From positions 186,001-250,000 of the forward strand of contig CAWGJH010000032.1 of assembly GCA_963822695.1 (NCBI GenBank): a stretch of DNA of 64,000 nucleotides, written 5' to 3'. Below the pieces are notes generated by a model that saw nothing but the letters and a program-made list of their open reading frames with translations, was not told where the DNA came from and did not search any database. This DNA is from GCA-003244245 sp963822695. Lineage in GTDB: Bacteria; Actinomycetota; Actinomycetes; Mycobacteriales; Pseudonocardiaceae. The translations under genes and the position numbers were made by a program. This document shows, piece after piece, positions 28,045 through 36,299 of this stretch (positions are counted from its first letter, which is position 1; each line of letters opens with the position of its first letter).

Positions 28045-30213
28045 GTGTCAGCCGGAAAAGTGCTCGGTGATCCCGCGCGGTTAGCGGCGGTGGCCAGGGT
28101 GCTGCCGGTGTCTCGGGCCAGCCGGGAGGCGCTGGACCGGCTGGCGGAGCTGGCCGCGGCCGTGATGGACACCCCGATCGGCGTCGTGAACCTCATCGAC
28201 ACCGAACAGCATCTGGTGGGTCAGGTCGGGCTCGATGAACCGTTTGCGACGTCCCGGCAGGCGTCGATTGACACCGGGTTTTGCCCGGTCACGTTCTTTT
28301 CGGGTAAACCGTTATACATCGAGAACGCCGCCGAAGATCCGGCGCTTGCGGACCACCCAGCCTATACCGAGCTGGGATTCACCGCCTACGCCGGCTGCCC
28401 GCTGCGCGACGCCGAGGGGCAGGTGATCGGCACCCTGTGCACGGTGGACACCCGGCCGCACCGGTGGCGCCGCGTGGACCGTCAGGCGCTGGAGGCGCTG
28501 GCGACCTCGGTGGTCACCGAAATCGAGTTGCACCAGGACATCGACCGCCGCCAACGGTTGCTGGACGCTTTCGGTGCCGCCCCGGCCGCGATCGCGGTCA
28601 CCCGCGGCCCGTCGCACATCGTGGAATACCGCAATTCGCCCTACCGCGAGTTGTTCGGCGATCTGCCGCTGGACGTGCCCGTCAGGGAGGCGATGCCGGA
28701 ACTGCCGGGTGAGTTCTTCTCGTTGATGGATCAGGTACTGGCCAGTGGCGAGGTGTACCGCACCACCGAGGCCCCGGTGAGCATGACCTGGCCGGGGGAG
28801 CAATATCCCCGCGAACGGTTCTTCGACTTCTCCTACTCCGCGATCCGCCGCGCCGCCGGCGATGGCGATGGCGACGACCACCGGGGGCTGCTTGTGGTAG
28901 TGGTGGAGGTCACCGCCCGGGTCCAGTCCCGCCGCGAGGTGGAACGCCACGCCCTCCGGCAGGAGCTGCTCGCGCGGGCCAGCGCCGCGTTGAACCGTAA
29001 CCTCGACCCGGCCGCGGAAATCCAGGAACTCGCCCGCGCGGTGGTCCCCGAGCTCGCCGACCTCTCCACAGTGCACTTGCTGGCCCACCCGGTGGCTCCC
29101 GGTATCGATCCGCCGCTGCCAGTGATCACCGACCGGGTGGCCGTCGCTGGCGCACCCGGTGTCACGCTGCCCCCGAAGTCGAGGGGGCTGCGCTGGGATG
29201 TCCCTGATGACCCCATCCCCGCCGCGATCCGCCAGGGTGCTCTGCTCCGCCAACCCCTCCCCGCCGCCGGGCCACCATTGTGGGCGCAGACCACCGGATC
29301 GGTGGCCACCTTCCAGGGTGGACTACGCCACGTCGTGCTCGCCCCGGTGATCGTCGATGGTCTGGTGGTCGCCGTGGTGTCCTTTTGCCTGCAACAGGAC
29401 CGGCCGCTGTGGAGCGAGGACGACCTGCACGCGTTGGGGCAGATCGCCCGCTACGCCGGGATCGCCTTGGAACACGGCCTGTCCTACCAGGCCACCCGGG
29501 AGTCGGCGATGGTGCTGCAACGCAGCCTGCTCACCGACCCGCCTACCGTGCCTGGATTGCAGATCTGTGCCCGCTACCGCCCGGCCGGGCGCGATGAGGT
29601 CGGCGGCGATTGGTATGACGCGTTCCTGCGCCGCCCCGATCAGCTAGCTGTGGTGATCGGCGACGTCGTCGGTCACGACATCACCGCCGCCGCGGCGATG
29701 GGTCATTTGCGCGCCACCCTGCGCGGGTTGGCGCTGGACCGCTGCGAAGGACCGGCCACGATCCTGGACCGGCTCGCCGCGATCAACGCCCAACTGGCCA
29801 TCACCCCGTTCGCGACCTTGATCTACGCCAATCTCACCCGTGCCGGTGACCGCTGGACACTGTGCTGGGCCAGCGCCGGGCACCCGCCCCCACTGCTGAT
29901 CACACCCAGTGGGGCTCAGCTGCTGGAACGGGTCACCGGCACCGCTTTGGTCTCCAGCCGGACTCCACCGCGCACCGAGGCCGAGATCACCCTGCCCGAG
30001 GGATCGACCCTGCTGCTCTACACCGACGGCCTGATCGAACGTCGCGGCAGCGACCTGACCGACGACCACGACGCCCTCCTCACCCGCGTCGCCGACGCCG
30101 CGCACCACTTCATCGAGCCACTCTGCGAGGATCTGATAGCAGAGGCACCCACCGACGACGACATCGCGGTGCTCGCGATCCGCCTGCTCAAGCAGGATTA
30201 CGGCGGGCGCTGA
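28045..30213 (+). CDS. GAF-PAS-GAF-PP2C (SpoIIE/RsbU-type) phosphatase
   Basis: A 722-residue signalling phosphatase starting at GTG 28045. Residues 20-180 form a GAF domain (TPIGVVNLIDTEQHLVGQVG, AGCPLRDAEGQVIGTLC), 180-300 a PAS domain (VTRGPSHIVEYRNSPYRELF), and 310-480 a second GAF. The C-terminal 230 residues form the PPM phosphatase with GRDEVGGDWYDAF, VIGDVVGHD, LLLYTDGLIERR and DDDIAVLAIR, including the metal-binding aspartates. Such proteins dephosphorylate anti-sigma-factor antagonists in response to small-molecule or redox cues. No anti-sigma or antagonist gene lies beside it. The gene is intact. Confidence 0.92.
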   Translation: MSAGKVLGDPARLAAVARVLPVSRASREALDRLAELAAAVMDTPIGVVNLIDTEQHLVGQVGLDEPFATSRQASIDTGFCPVTFFSGKPLYIENAAEDPALADHPAYTELGFTAYAGCPLRDAEGQVIGTLCTVDTRPHRWRRVDRQALEALATSVVTEIELHQDIDRRQRLLDAFGAAPAAIAVTRGPSHIVEYRNSPYRELFGDLPLDVPVREAMPELPGEFFSLMDQVLASGEVYRTTEAPVSMTWPGEQYPRERFFDFSYSAIRRAAGDGDGDDHRGLLVVVVEVTARVQSRREVERHALRQELLARASAALNRNLDPAAEIQELARAVVPELADLSTVHLLAHPVAPGIDPPLPVITDRVAVAGAPGVTLPPKSRGLRWDVPDDPIPAAIRQGALLRQPLPAAGPPLWAQTTGSVATFQGGLRHVVLAPVIVDGLVVAVVSFCLQQDRPLWSEDDLHALGQIARYAGIALEHGLSYQATRESAMVLQRSLLTDPPTVPGLQICARYRPAGRDEVGGDWYDAFLRRPDQLAVVIGDVVGHDITAAAAMGHLRATLRGLALDRCEGPATILDRLAAINAQLAITPFATLIYANLTRAGDRWTLCWASAGHPPPLLITPSGAQLLERVTGTALVSSRTPPRTEAEITLPEGSTLLLYTDGLIERRGSDLTDDHDALLTRVADAAHHFIEPLCEDLIAEAPTDDDIAVLAIRLLKQDYGGR

Positions 30214-30270
30214 GTGCGGGGCTGGGCATGGCGTGCGTCATCGGTGCGACCTCCCCGACGCGGCACACCG

Positions 30271-30480
30271 TTAGCCGTTTTTGCCGGGCCGGTCGTAGCC
30301 GAAGAGGAACCACCAGGTAGTGCCGGGAATACTCTGGCCATCGGCCCCGGGAGTACCCGGCCCGCCGGGAGCGCCGACGTCTCCGGTGGGGCCTGCGTGC
30401 CACAGCGACAGGACAGTACGGGCCGGCAGCAGCCCGACGTATTGTTCGGCGAGATCGGCAAAACTCATCGTGCCAGACAT
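30271..30480 (-). CDS. Short collagen-like peptide (69 aa), possible secreted or modified peptide
   Basis: ATG 30480 is preceded by a strong AGGGGGA at ideal spacing. The peptide has a hydrophobic helical leader FADLAEQYVGLLPARTVLSL, a collagen-like Gly-x-y segment of seven triplets (GPTGDVGAPGGPGTPGADG then QS), and an aromatic tail TTWWFLFGYDRPGKNG. I recall the LLPARTVLS leader from other short actinomycete peptides but cannot name the family. There is no signal peptidase site. It could be a ribosomally made peptide precursor or a structural peptide. No maturation enzyme is adjacent. Confidence 0.65.
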   Translation of the reverse strand: MSGTMSFADLAEQYVGLLPARTVLSLWHAGPTGDVGAPGGPGTPGADGQSIPGTTWWFLFGYDRPGKNG

Positions 30481-30666
30481 TGAATCCCCCTAGGAAAGGC
30501 TGTCCCGGTTGCCCGGGCATGGTGGACACCTCAACCGGTGGCAGTGCCGGTTCGGCATCACATAAGGTGCCCAGCGCGACCGTCATGTGGCAATCAGTAG
30601 TGGTACCTAACTCTGTGGAGCACTACGTAGGCGTAGTAACCAGCGACCCGCGACGAGGAGGCTGCC

Positions 30667-31506
30667 ATGCATCCGATCGACGAGCAGACTGTGCTGGTCA
30701 CCGGGGCCACCAGCGGATTAGGCCAGGCGTTGGCACAGCGGTTGGCCGGGGCGGGTGCCACCGTCGTCGCGCACGGCCGGGACGCCTCGCGGCTTGCCCG
30801 CATCCGCGAGGAGATCCGCGAGGCGACCGGTCGGGCGGTGGACACCATCCGGGCGGACCTCGCCGACCTGGCGCAGGTCCATCGGATGGCCGACGAGGTG
30901 CTGGAGCGCTACCCGCGGCTGCACGCGCTGGTCAACAACGCCGGGGTGGGGTTCGGGCCGCCTGGCGGTGCGCGTGAGGTCAGCGCGCAGGGCATCGAGC
31001 TGCGCTTCGCTGTCAACCACCTGGCGGGTTACCTGCTGGCCCGGCGGCTGGCCGAGCGACTGGTCGCGTGCGCGCCGGCCCGGATCGTGCAGGTCGCCTC
31101 CGTTGGTCAGCTCGCGCTGGATCGAGCTGACCCCTTCACTGAGCGCAACTACGACGGCGTCACCGCCTACCGGCGTTCCAAGCTCGCCCAGGTGATGGCC
31201 AGCTTCGAGCTCGCCGCCGCCCTGGTGGGTACCGGCGTGTCCGTCAACGCGGTGCACCCCGCCGTGCTCATGGACACCGCGATGGTCCGCGAGTCGGGAT
31301 ATTCACCCATCAGCACCGTCGAGGAGGGTACCGACGCGGTGTGGCGCATGCTGACCGACCCCGCCCTGGACGGGGTGAGCGGGCACTATTTCCACGGCAC
31401 CAACGATGCTCGACCCGACCCGCAGGCCGACGACCCAGCGGCGCGAGCCTGGCTCCGGCAACTGTCCGATTCCCTGCTAACCCGTGAGTGGCGATGCGAG
31501 TCATGA
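30667..31506 (+). CDS. SDR-family NAD(P)-dependent oxidoreductase
   Basis: A 279-residue classical SDR: cofactor motif TGATSGLGQALA near residue 13, VAHGRDASRL, the NNAGVGFG motif, the catalytic Ser in IVQVASVGQLALDRA, and YRRSK (Tyr-x3-Lys) near residue 165. The C-terminal region (HYFHGTNDARPDP) is as in retinol-dehydrogenase-like SDRs. The ATG at 30667 follows GAGGAGGCTGCC. The start is divergent from the collagen-like peptide gene. Its last 10 codons lie in the left half of a perfect 54-bp palindrome shared with the convergent jetD gene. Confidence 0.9.
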   Translation: MHPIDEQTVLVTGATSGLGQALAQRLAGAGATVVAHGRDASRLARIREEIREATGRAVDTIRADLADLAQVHRMADEVLERYPRLHALVNNAGVGFGPPGGAREVSAQGIELRFAVNHLAGYLLARRLAERLVACAPARIVQVASVGQLALDRADPFTERNYDGVTAYRRSKLAQVMASFELAAALVGTGVSVNAVHPAVLMDTAMVRESGYSPISTVEEGTDAVWRMLTDPALDGVSGHYFHGTNDARPDPQADDPAARAWLRQLSDSLLTREWRCES

Positions 31507-31530
31507 CTCGCATCGCCACTCACGGGTTAG
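31477..31530. terminator. Perfect 54-bp palindrome between convergent genes
   Basis: Positions 31477-31503 are exactly complementary to 31504-31530 with no loop (the centre reads GAGTCATGACTC). The left half encodes the SDR C-terminus and the right half contains the jetD stop. It could act as a bidirectional terminator; the absence of a loop or T-tract is unusual, and cruciform or inverted-duplication origins are alternatives. Confidence 0.7.
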
Positions 31531-32759
31531 CCACAGGTCGAATCCTGGGTGTGCGCGGCCAGGTCGTCGAGCAGTACCGGGGCGACCCGCTCCTCGGGGA
31601 CGGCGACGCCGTGCTCGGCCAGCGCCGCGGCGAGGTGCGTATCCCAGGGAGCGTCGGTGAGCCGGCCGGGCGTGGGTCCGTGCTCGGTAACAGCGGTGAG
31701 GTAGTCGGTGGTGGACATCCGCCAGGGCAGCGCCCCGGTCCGCGAGATGAGGTAGGCGGCGATCCGCAGGCCCTCACCGTCGAGATCCCCGTGGTAATGC
31801 AGCGTGGCACCGGCGGTGCGCAGGCCACGCAGCAGGAGCACGGCGGCGGTGTTCGGCCACCCGGCGGTGCACACCAGCGGGGGGCAGGCGGGCCCGAAGC
31901 GGCGCACCGCCATGGCGAGGATGGACGGATTCTCCACCACGTGCACCGGTGTCACGCCGCGTAACGGGGGCGCGGCCCGAAGCTGCGCGAGCGTCACGAC
32001 CGCCGCCTGCCCGGCGGTGGCCCAGGTCGCCAGCGTGCTGGCCAGCGCACCCGGATCCGCCGGGGTGAAGCCCGCCACCAGGACGGTCGTGGACAGCTCG
32101 TCACCGGTGACCCCGTGCATAGCCCAGAGGTCGCGTCGGCCGGCGGCGTCGGCCGGCGGTGGTTCGTCGTGCAGCGCCGCCAGCGCGCGCAGGACGGTGC
32201 CCGAGCACCGGGTGCCCTCGTCCAGCGCGTGCGGGTCCCCCAACACGCGCTCGGCCAGCACCGACAACGGCTCGCCAGCCGCGGGCAGCTCCGCCAGGAC
32301 GGCCAGCGCGGCGCGAAGATGCTCGCGGCAAGCGCTCACGCAACCGCCGATCAGCCCGCCGCGACGCAACCCGTCCACCCAGCCGCGCAGCGCGGGAAGC
32401 GCCACCACCAGCGGGTGGCTCTCAAGCTCCGCCCACAGCTCGGCGCGCTGCGCCGCGATCGCCGCGCGCTCGGCGGGCCGGTCCCGCAACGGGCCGTGCA
32501 GGCGTACCAGGAGCTCCCGCACACCGAGCCCGCACCCGCGGCGGACCACGTCGTCAACCCGGGCGACGGTCACCGTCGCCTGCTCGCCGGGCAGCCGGGC
32601 CCACCCGAGCAGATCGGCCAGCGCACCGCGCTGCGCCGGGTCCAGCCCGGACAGCCGGACGGTGCGCACCTCGCCGTCCCCGGCGGCCTCGAACCGGCGG
32701 CGTAGCGCACTCCACAGGGCAGCCAGCTCGGGACGGTCGAACGCCGCCGGGTCAGCCAT
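31527..32759 (-). CDS. jetD: Wadjet type II JetD (TIGR02679/DUF2399, Toprim nuclease subunit)
   Basis: About 410 residues; ATG 32759 is preferred (TTG 32762 is the alternative). The N-terminal half is the TIGR02679 region (LSGLDPAQRGALADLLGW, VDDVVRRGCGLGVRELLVRL). The C-terminal half is Toprim-like: the acidic residue in HVVENPSILAMAVRRF and the DxD in LHYHGDLDGEGLRIAAYL. In Wadjet, JetD cleaves circular plasmid DNA extruded by the SMC-like JetABC complex. Normally jetD follows jetC directly; here 10.2 kb separate them. A PIMT-like methyltransferase gene ends 39 bases upstream, so jetD may now be expressed from that transcript. Confidence 0.88.
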   Translation of the reverse strand: MADPAAFDRPELAALWSALRRRFEAAGDGEVRTVRLSGLDPAQRGALADLLGWARLPGEQATVTVARVDDVVRRGCGLGVRELLVRLHGPLRDRPAERAAIAAQRAELWAELESHPLVVALPALRGWVDGLRRGGLIGGCVSACREHLRAALAVLAELPAAGEPLSVLAERVLGDPHALDEGTRCSGTVLRALAALHDEPPPADAAGRRDLWAMHGVTGDELSTTVLVAGFTPADPGALASTLATWATAGQAAVVTLAQLRAAPPLRGVTPVHVVENPSILAMAVRRFGPACPPLVCTAGWPNTAAVLLLRGLRTAGATLHYHGDLDGEGLRIAAYLISRTGALPWRMSTTDYLTAVTEHGPTPGRLTDAPWDTHLAAALAEHGVAVPEERVAPVLLDDLAAHTQDSTCG

Positions 32760-32798
32760 CAATCGCTACGACGATCGCTGGCGATCAGCGCCACGGCT

Positions 32799-33950
32799 TC
32801 ACGGCACCAAGTCACTGCGTTGTCCCTCGCGTGTGACAGTGAATGTCCACTGTTCTGCTTTCGGGCTGCCCGCCTGGAGCCACCATCGGCAGGCGGCTTC
32901 CACTTCGTCCCAGAGACGGCGTGGCCCTAGCTGATCAACGCGGTATTGGTTGGCATCAGATTCGTAGTCGATTCTCGCCCACGAGCGGGACAACGGGTCG
33001 AGAAACCACAACGTGAACGCTCCGGAGTCGTCGATGGCCGAGTAGCGGATCTTTTGGCACTGGGGTACCCGCAGGGCGACAGCGACTGCTGGATCGAAGT
33101 GGGTCGCATACGCTGGGTGAAGATCAGTGTAGGTGACCGAGGCCTGGTCTCTGTTGTACACGGACTCCCGGAGTGACGCCGTGGGCGGGCGTTGGTCGCG
33201 TAGCCACATGAACGCGACGTTGTCCACGATTCGCCCGGTTGCGGTGCCGTCGTCGGACACCGTGAGTGACAGCAGCCCCCCGGCACCGTAGGGGGTCTCC
33301 CACGGAGTGACCACCTGGCCGCCTGGCCGGGTCTGCGCCACCCACTGGTACGGGACACGATACGGGGCACACGTGGCGAGGAGTCGGTCATACGGCGCGC
33401 GCGGTGGGTAGCCGTGGAAGCCATTGCTGGTGACCGTGGTGACGCCGTCGTGCCCGGTGCGCGCCAGCGCCTGACGGGCCTGTGCCGCGATCTGCTGATC
33501 GATCTCGATGGTGGTCACGCTCCGCGCCCCGAGGCGGTGAGCCAGCAGGGCGGCGTTGTAGCCGGTGCCGGTGCCGATCTCACAGACCGTCATCCCGGGC
33601 GCAACGTCCAGGGCGGCCAGCATGCGCGCGACCACGTTGGGCTGGCTTGCTGAGCTGGTCATGTCGCAACCCCTGCGCCCGGGCCCGGCAGGATGACCGT
33701 CATCGACTTGCGTGACGACAGCCTTTCGCGGTTCGTAGGCGAGCGCCAACCAGGTTTCCGGGTCATCGGCTCTTCGGAACGGGACGAGGTCGTGATCACC
33801 TCTGAGGGCCAGATCTCGACGCCATACCATATCAGGGATGAACGCGTGCCGGGGCACCGAGAGAAACGACTCCCGCCATTCCGGAGTCAGCTCACCACTT
33901 CCGGACAGGTCGTCCACCATCCTGCGCAGATAGCGGGCGGGTTCGGTCAC
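32799..33950 (-). CDS. PIMT-like protein O-methyltransferase, peptide-modifying type
   Basis: A 383-residue enzyme. The N-terminal part LTPEWRESFLSVPRHAFIPD and SSASQPNVVARMLAAL, then the SAM-binding motif VCEIGTGTGYNAALLAHRLG, match protein-L-isoaspartate methyltransferase homologues linked to ribosomal-peptide pathways (graspetide-, lanthipeptide- and pamtide-associated types). These carry a longer C-terminal domain than housekeeping PIMT, as here (about 150 extra residues). They methylate Asp side chains, leading to aspartimide or isoaspartate. The start overlaps the stop of a 47-residue charged peptide by four bases (ATGA). No ATP-grasp, cyclase or lanthionine synthetase is nearby. Confidence 0.82.
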   Translation of the reverse strand: MTEPARYLRRMVDDLSGSGELTPEWRESFLSVPRHAFIPDMVWRRDLALRGDHDLVPFRRADDPETWLALAYEPRKAVVTQVDDGHPAGPGRRGCDMTSSASQPNVVARMLAALDVAPGMTVCEIGTGTGYNAALLAHRLGARSVTTIEIDQQIAAQARQALARTGHDGVTTVTSNGFHGYPPRAPYDRLLATCAPYRVPYQWVAQTRPGGQVVTPWETPYGAGGLLSLTVSDDGTATGRIVDNVAFMWLRDQRPPTASLRESVYNRDQASVTYTDLHPAYATHFDPAVAVALRVPQCQKIRYSAIDDSGAFTLWFLDPLSRSWARIDYESDANQYRVDQLGPRRLWDEVEAACRWWLQAGSPKAEQWTFTVTREGQRSDLVP

Positions 33951-34090
33951 TTCCCGTTCTTCTCCTCGTTCTCCTTCCTGTGTTTTCCACCGGGGTCATC
34001 CTTCGGTAATGGCTCACCCTTCGGTCGCTGCCCATTTTCCTTTACCTTCTCTACCCGCTTGTCGTCCTCGCTCTCGTGCTTGCCACTCAC
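33947..34090 (-). CDS. Charged 47-residue peptide, candidate substrate of the methyltransferase
   Basis: GTG 34090 follows AAAAGGAGCTACCG, the best ribosome-binding site in the frame; the frame stays open to a weaker GTG at 34186. The peptide starts MSGKHESEDDKRVEKVKENG, includes a KGEPLPKDDPGGKH block and ends EEKNGK. It has no Cys and almost no hydrophobic residues, and contains EDDK and KDDPGG, where Asp-Asp and Asp-Pro-Gly are plausible sites for aspartate methylation and isoaspartate formation. The four-base overlap with the methyltransferase gene supports an enzyme-substrate pair. Function is inferred from context. Confidence 0.62.
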   Translation of the reverse strand: MSGKHESEDDKRVEKVKENGQRPKGEPLPKDDPGGKHRKENEEKNGK

Positions 34091-34277
34091 CGGTAGCTCC
34101 TTTTCGGGTACGCGAGTGCAGTGCTGATGCACCAGCGACGCTACCGGGTCCCACTGCTGGTGGGAGAGGTCAGCCTGCTCCGACACCCTATAGCCGACCG
34201 TGACGCACCCGACACGCTCTGCTGCGGAGGAGGTAAGCTGCCGCCGCCCAAGGCCGGTCGTCCCCTACGGAGGAGCA

Positions 34278-34592
34278 TTGGAGATCAAGGAGGCCCAGCA
34301 GCTTGCCTGGGCGAACAAGATCGCCAAGGGATTCAATACGAGAGATGTCCCGTTGGAGTTCATGCTGCTGCACGGCGAGATCGCGGAGAGCTTTCAGGCT
34401 TGGCGCCGAGCCCAGCCTGATCTTGGCGAGGAGTTGGCGGACGTGGCTCTTTTCCTGTTTGCGCTGGCCGAGATGAACGGCATCGATCTTGACAGCGAGA
34501 TTGAGCGGAAAATCGCCAAGAACGTCCAACGCCAGTACACCCACGACAGCAACGGCGTGCCGTTCCGGGTGTCCGAATCAATCATCGAATAG
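34278..34592 (+). CDS. MazG-like nucleotide pyrophosphohydrolase family protein
   Basis: A 104-residue all-alpha NTP-PPase-like protein. TTG 34278 follows GGAGGAGCA; the frame is open further upstream but without a better site. The metal-binding motifs are in LLHGEIAESFQAWRRA (ExxE) and GEELADVALFLFALAE (ExxD). The C-terminus ends with a helix IERKIAKNVQRQY. MazG-like enzymes hydrolyse (d)NTPs or modified nucleotides to monophosphates and are used for nucleotide pool cleansing and in phage defence. It is divergent from the peptide/methyltransferase pair. Confidence 0.85.
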   Translation: MEIKEAQQLAWANKIAKGFNTRDVPLEFMLLHGEIAESFQAWRRAQPDLGEELADVALFLFALAEMNGIDLDSEIERKIAKNVQRQYTHDSNGVPFRVSESIIE

Positions 34593-34617
34593 GGACGCCC
34601 ACGGCCGGGTACTGGCC

Positions 34618-34861
34618 TCAGTCGTGACCCTCTGGCCCTGCGATCTTCGTCAGCAGCGCGGTGATCTCAGCCATACCAATGGCCTGTGCGGAGCGCCGAC
34701 ACGTCACGGTCGGCACCGGCCGCCAGCACGCGGGCAGCGGCAGCCTCTGCGCGGGCGGCAGCGACGTCCGAGCTGGTGAGGATGGTCCGCTCGCGAAGCC
34801 GAGCAACCTCGCGCTCAAGGATGGCCAGGCGGGCTTCGACCTCATCATCAGGACCTGGCAC
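34618..34861 (-). pseudogene. Heptad-repeat coiled-coil gene, truncated copy C
   Basis: The start GTG 34861 and the block ARLAILEREVARLRERTILT, then ARVLAAGADRDVSALR, match copies A and B near jetC. The central heptad region is deleted, and the conserved end IGMAEITALLTKIAGPEGHD continues in another frame, so the copy is broken. The leader GCGTGATCCTACTG (34864-34877) is also shared with the other copies, showing that an intergenic segment was duplicated with the gene. Confidence 0.75.
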
Positions 34862-34877
34862 AGGCGTGATCCTACTG

Positions 34878-35073
34878 TCGCCTGACGTCAGGCCGGGACC
34901 GGAGTCGCGAGCCCCGCGCCGTCGCTACATTCAGCGCTCAAGCCCACAGTGAGGGCAGTGGGCTCCGGGCCGCGGCGGACGGCCCTGGCCGGACTCAGCG
35001 GCCCGGCTGGGGTGGAGATCCCCGGCCGGGCCGCCGTGGTGTTCATCATCAATCACCCGGCCGGGGTCTGCGG
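34878..35073. other. Short intergenic region
   Basis: No gene seen. The right part may be the worn upstream flank of the copy C duplication. It separates this copy from the DUF397/XRE-DUF5753 pair. Confidence 0.4.
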
Positions 35074-35271
35074 TCAGTCGAATTCGCCGGTACGGACGCC
35101 GGCGGTGAATGCGGCCCATCCGGCGGCGGCGAACGTCAGCGCCGGGCCGGATCGGTCTTTGCTGTCCCGGACGGCGCGGTGCCCGTCGGGCAGGTCGGCG
35201 ACCTCGACGCACATGTTGTTCGCATAACTGCGGCTCGACGTGCGCCACTGGACATTTCTCAGATCACGCAT
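35074..35271 (-). CDS. DUF397 protein
   Basis: A 65-residue DUF397 protein: WRTSSRSYANNMCVEVADLP, HRAVRDSKDRSGPALTFAAA and GWAAFTAGVR. DUF397 proteins pair with XRE-DUF5753 regulators and behave like small antitoxin or anti-regulator partners in Streptomyces development and morphogenesis. Here the partner gene lies 9 bases upstream on the same strand. Both are intact. Confidence 0.93.
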   Translation of the reverse strand: MRDLRNVQWRTSSRSYANNMCVEVADLPDGHRAVRDSKDRSGPALTFAAAGWAAFTAGVRTGEFD

Positions 35272-35280
35272 CGGATCCTC

Positions 35281-36132
35281 TCACTCTCGTGTCTCCGCTA
35301 ACTCTGACAGCCAGGTCAGGCTCTGCTCGGCGGTGAGGGCCTGGCCGCGCAGCAGCTCCCACAGCTCGGCCAGCCGCTGGATCTCCCGCGGGTCGTCCAT
35401 GACTCCCCCGGCGACGGTGTGCTCCTCGTAGCCGAAGGGCGGCGCCACGTCGGGATCGAAGGTCAGCAGCGAGAATGAGCTGCCTGTGCCGGGGCGTAGC
35501 CCGGCGGCGAAGGGCAGCACGTGCAGCGTGACGTTGGGCCGCCGCGCCAGCTCGATGACGTGGGCCAGTTGCGCCGGGCCGATCTCGGCCTCCCCGAGGG
35601 CACGCCGGAAGGCGGCCTCGGAGACCACGGTGGCGTAGTCCAGCGGTGCCTGTTCGTCGGTCAGCCGAGACGCTCGGCGCATCCGGGCCGCCACCAGCTT
35701 GTCGATGTCGGCGGGCTTCACCAGCGGCCCCGCCACCACGTGCAGGCGCCGCGCGTAGGCCTCGGTCTGCAGCAGGCCGGGGATCACTTCGCTTTCGAAG
35801 CTGCGCATGGTGGCGGCGTCGGTCTCCAGCTCGACATAGCGCTTGAGCCAGGACGGTAGCCGGTAGGTGGACGTCCAGCCCCGCTTGCTGGCCTGCTGGC
35901 GCAGCTCTTCGAGCACCTCGTGGTCCTCATCGCTGGCGCCGTAGAGATCGAGGAGCACCTTGAGCTCGGGCTTGCGGATGGAGTTGCGCCCGTTCTCGAT
36001 GTGCCCGATCCGGGAGCGCGCGCAGCCCAGGACGGCCGCAGCGTGCTCCATGGTGATGCCCGCGCTGGTGCGTAGCGCGCGGAGCTCGGCACCGAGTTGT
36101 CTACGCCGCATGGTCGGGCCCAACGGTCGCAT
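35281..36132 (-). CDS. XRE-family regulator with DUF5753 domain
   Basis: A 283-residue protein: residues 10-70 an XRE helix-turn-helix (LGAELRALRTSAGITMEHAA, SRIGHIENGRNSI), residues 85-280 DUF5753 (EVIPGLLQTEAYARRLHVVA, ALDYATVVSEAAFRR-like block, GSSFSLLTFDPDV). It is expected to regulate itself and its DUF397 partner, which follows 9 bases after its stop. ATG 36132 is used; ATG 36111 is an equally placed alternative. These pairs are abundant in actinomycetes. Confidence 0.93.
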   Translation of the reverse strand: MRPLGPTMRRRQLGAELRALRTSAGITMEHAAAVLGCARSRIGHIENGRNSIRKPELKVLLDLYGASDEDHEVLEELRQQASKRGWTSTYRLPSWLKRYVELETDAATMRSFESEVIPGLLQTEAYARRLHVVAGPLVKPADIDKLVAARMRRASRLTDEQAPLDYATVVSEAAFRRALGEAEIGPAQLAHVIELARRPNVTLHVLPFAAGLRPGTGSSFSLLTFDPDVAPPFGYEEHTVAGGVMDDPREIQRLAELWELLRGQALTAEQSLTWLSELAETRE

Positions 36133-36299
36133 GCCGTGATCGTAGCCGCACAGTAGATCACCCTTTCTTATCTTGTGATTTGTAGCGCTACAGGTTAGCG
36201 TTGTGTTAGAACGGCACGATGTAGTGCTCAGTGAGTCGTTCGGTCCGTGTGCCCGGCCTGGGTGGCGCTACACCGACCGCGAAGCACGAGGAGACCGCG

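Noticed and set aside
31804..32934. Plus-strand frame of 376 codons opposite jetD
   Set aside because: Ser/Ala/Arg-rich antisense frame; jetD on the minus strand has recognisable Toprim motifs.
34091..34186. Upstream extension of the charged peptide to GTG 34186 (79 residues)
   Set aside because: GTG 34090 has a perfect AAGGAG at good spacing; the upstream start has none. The longer form is not excluded.
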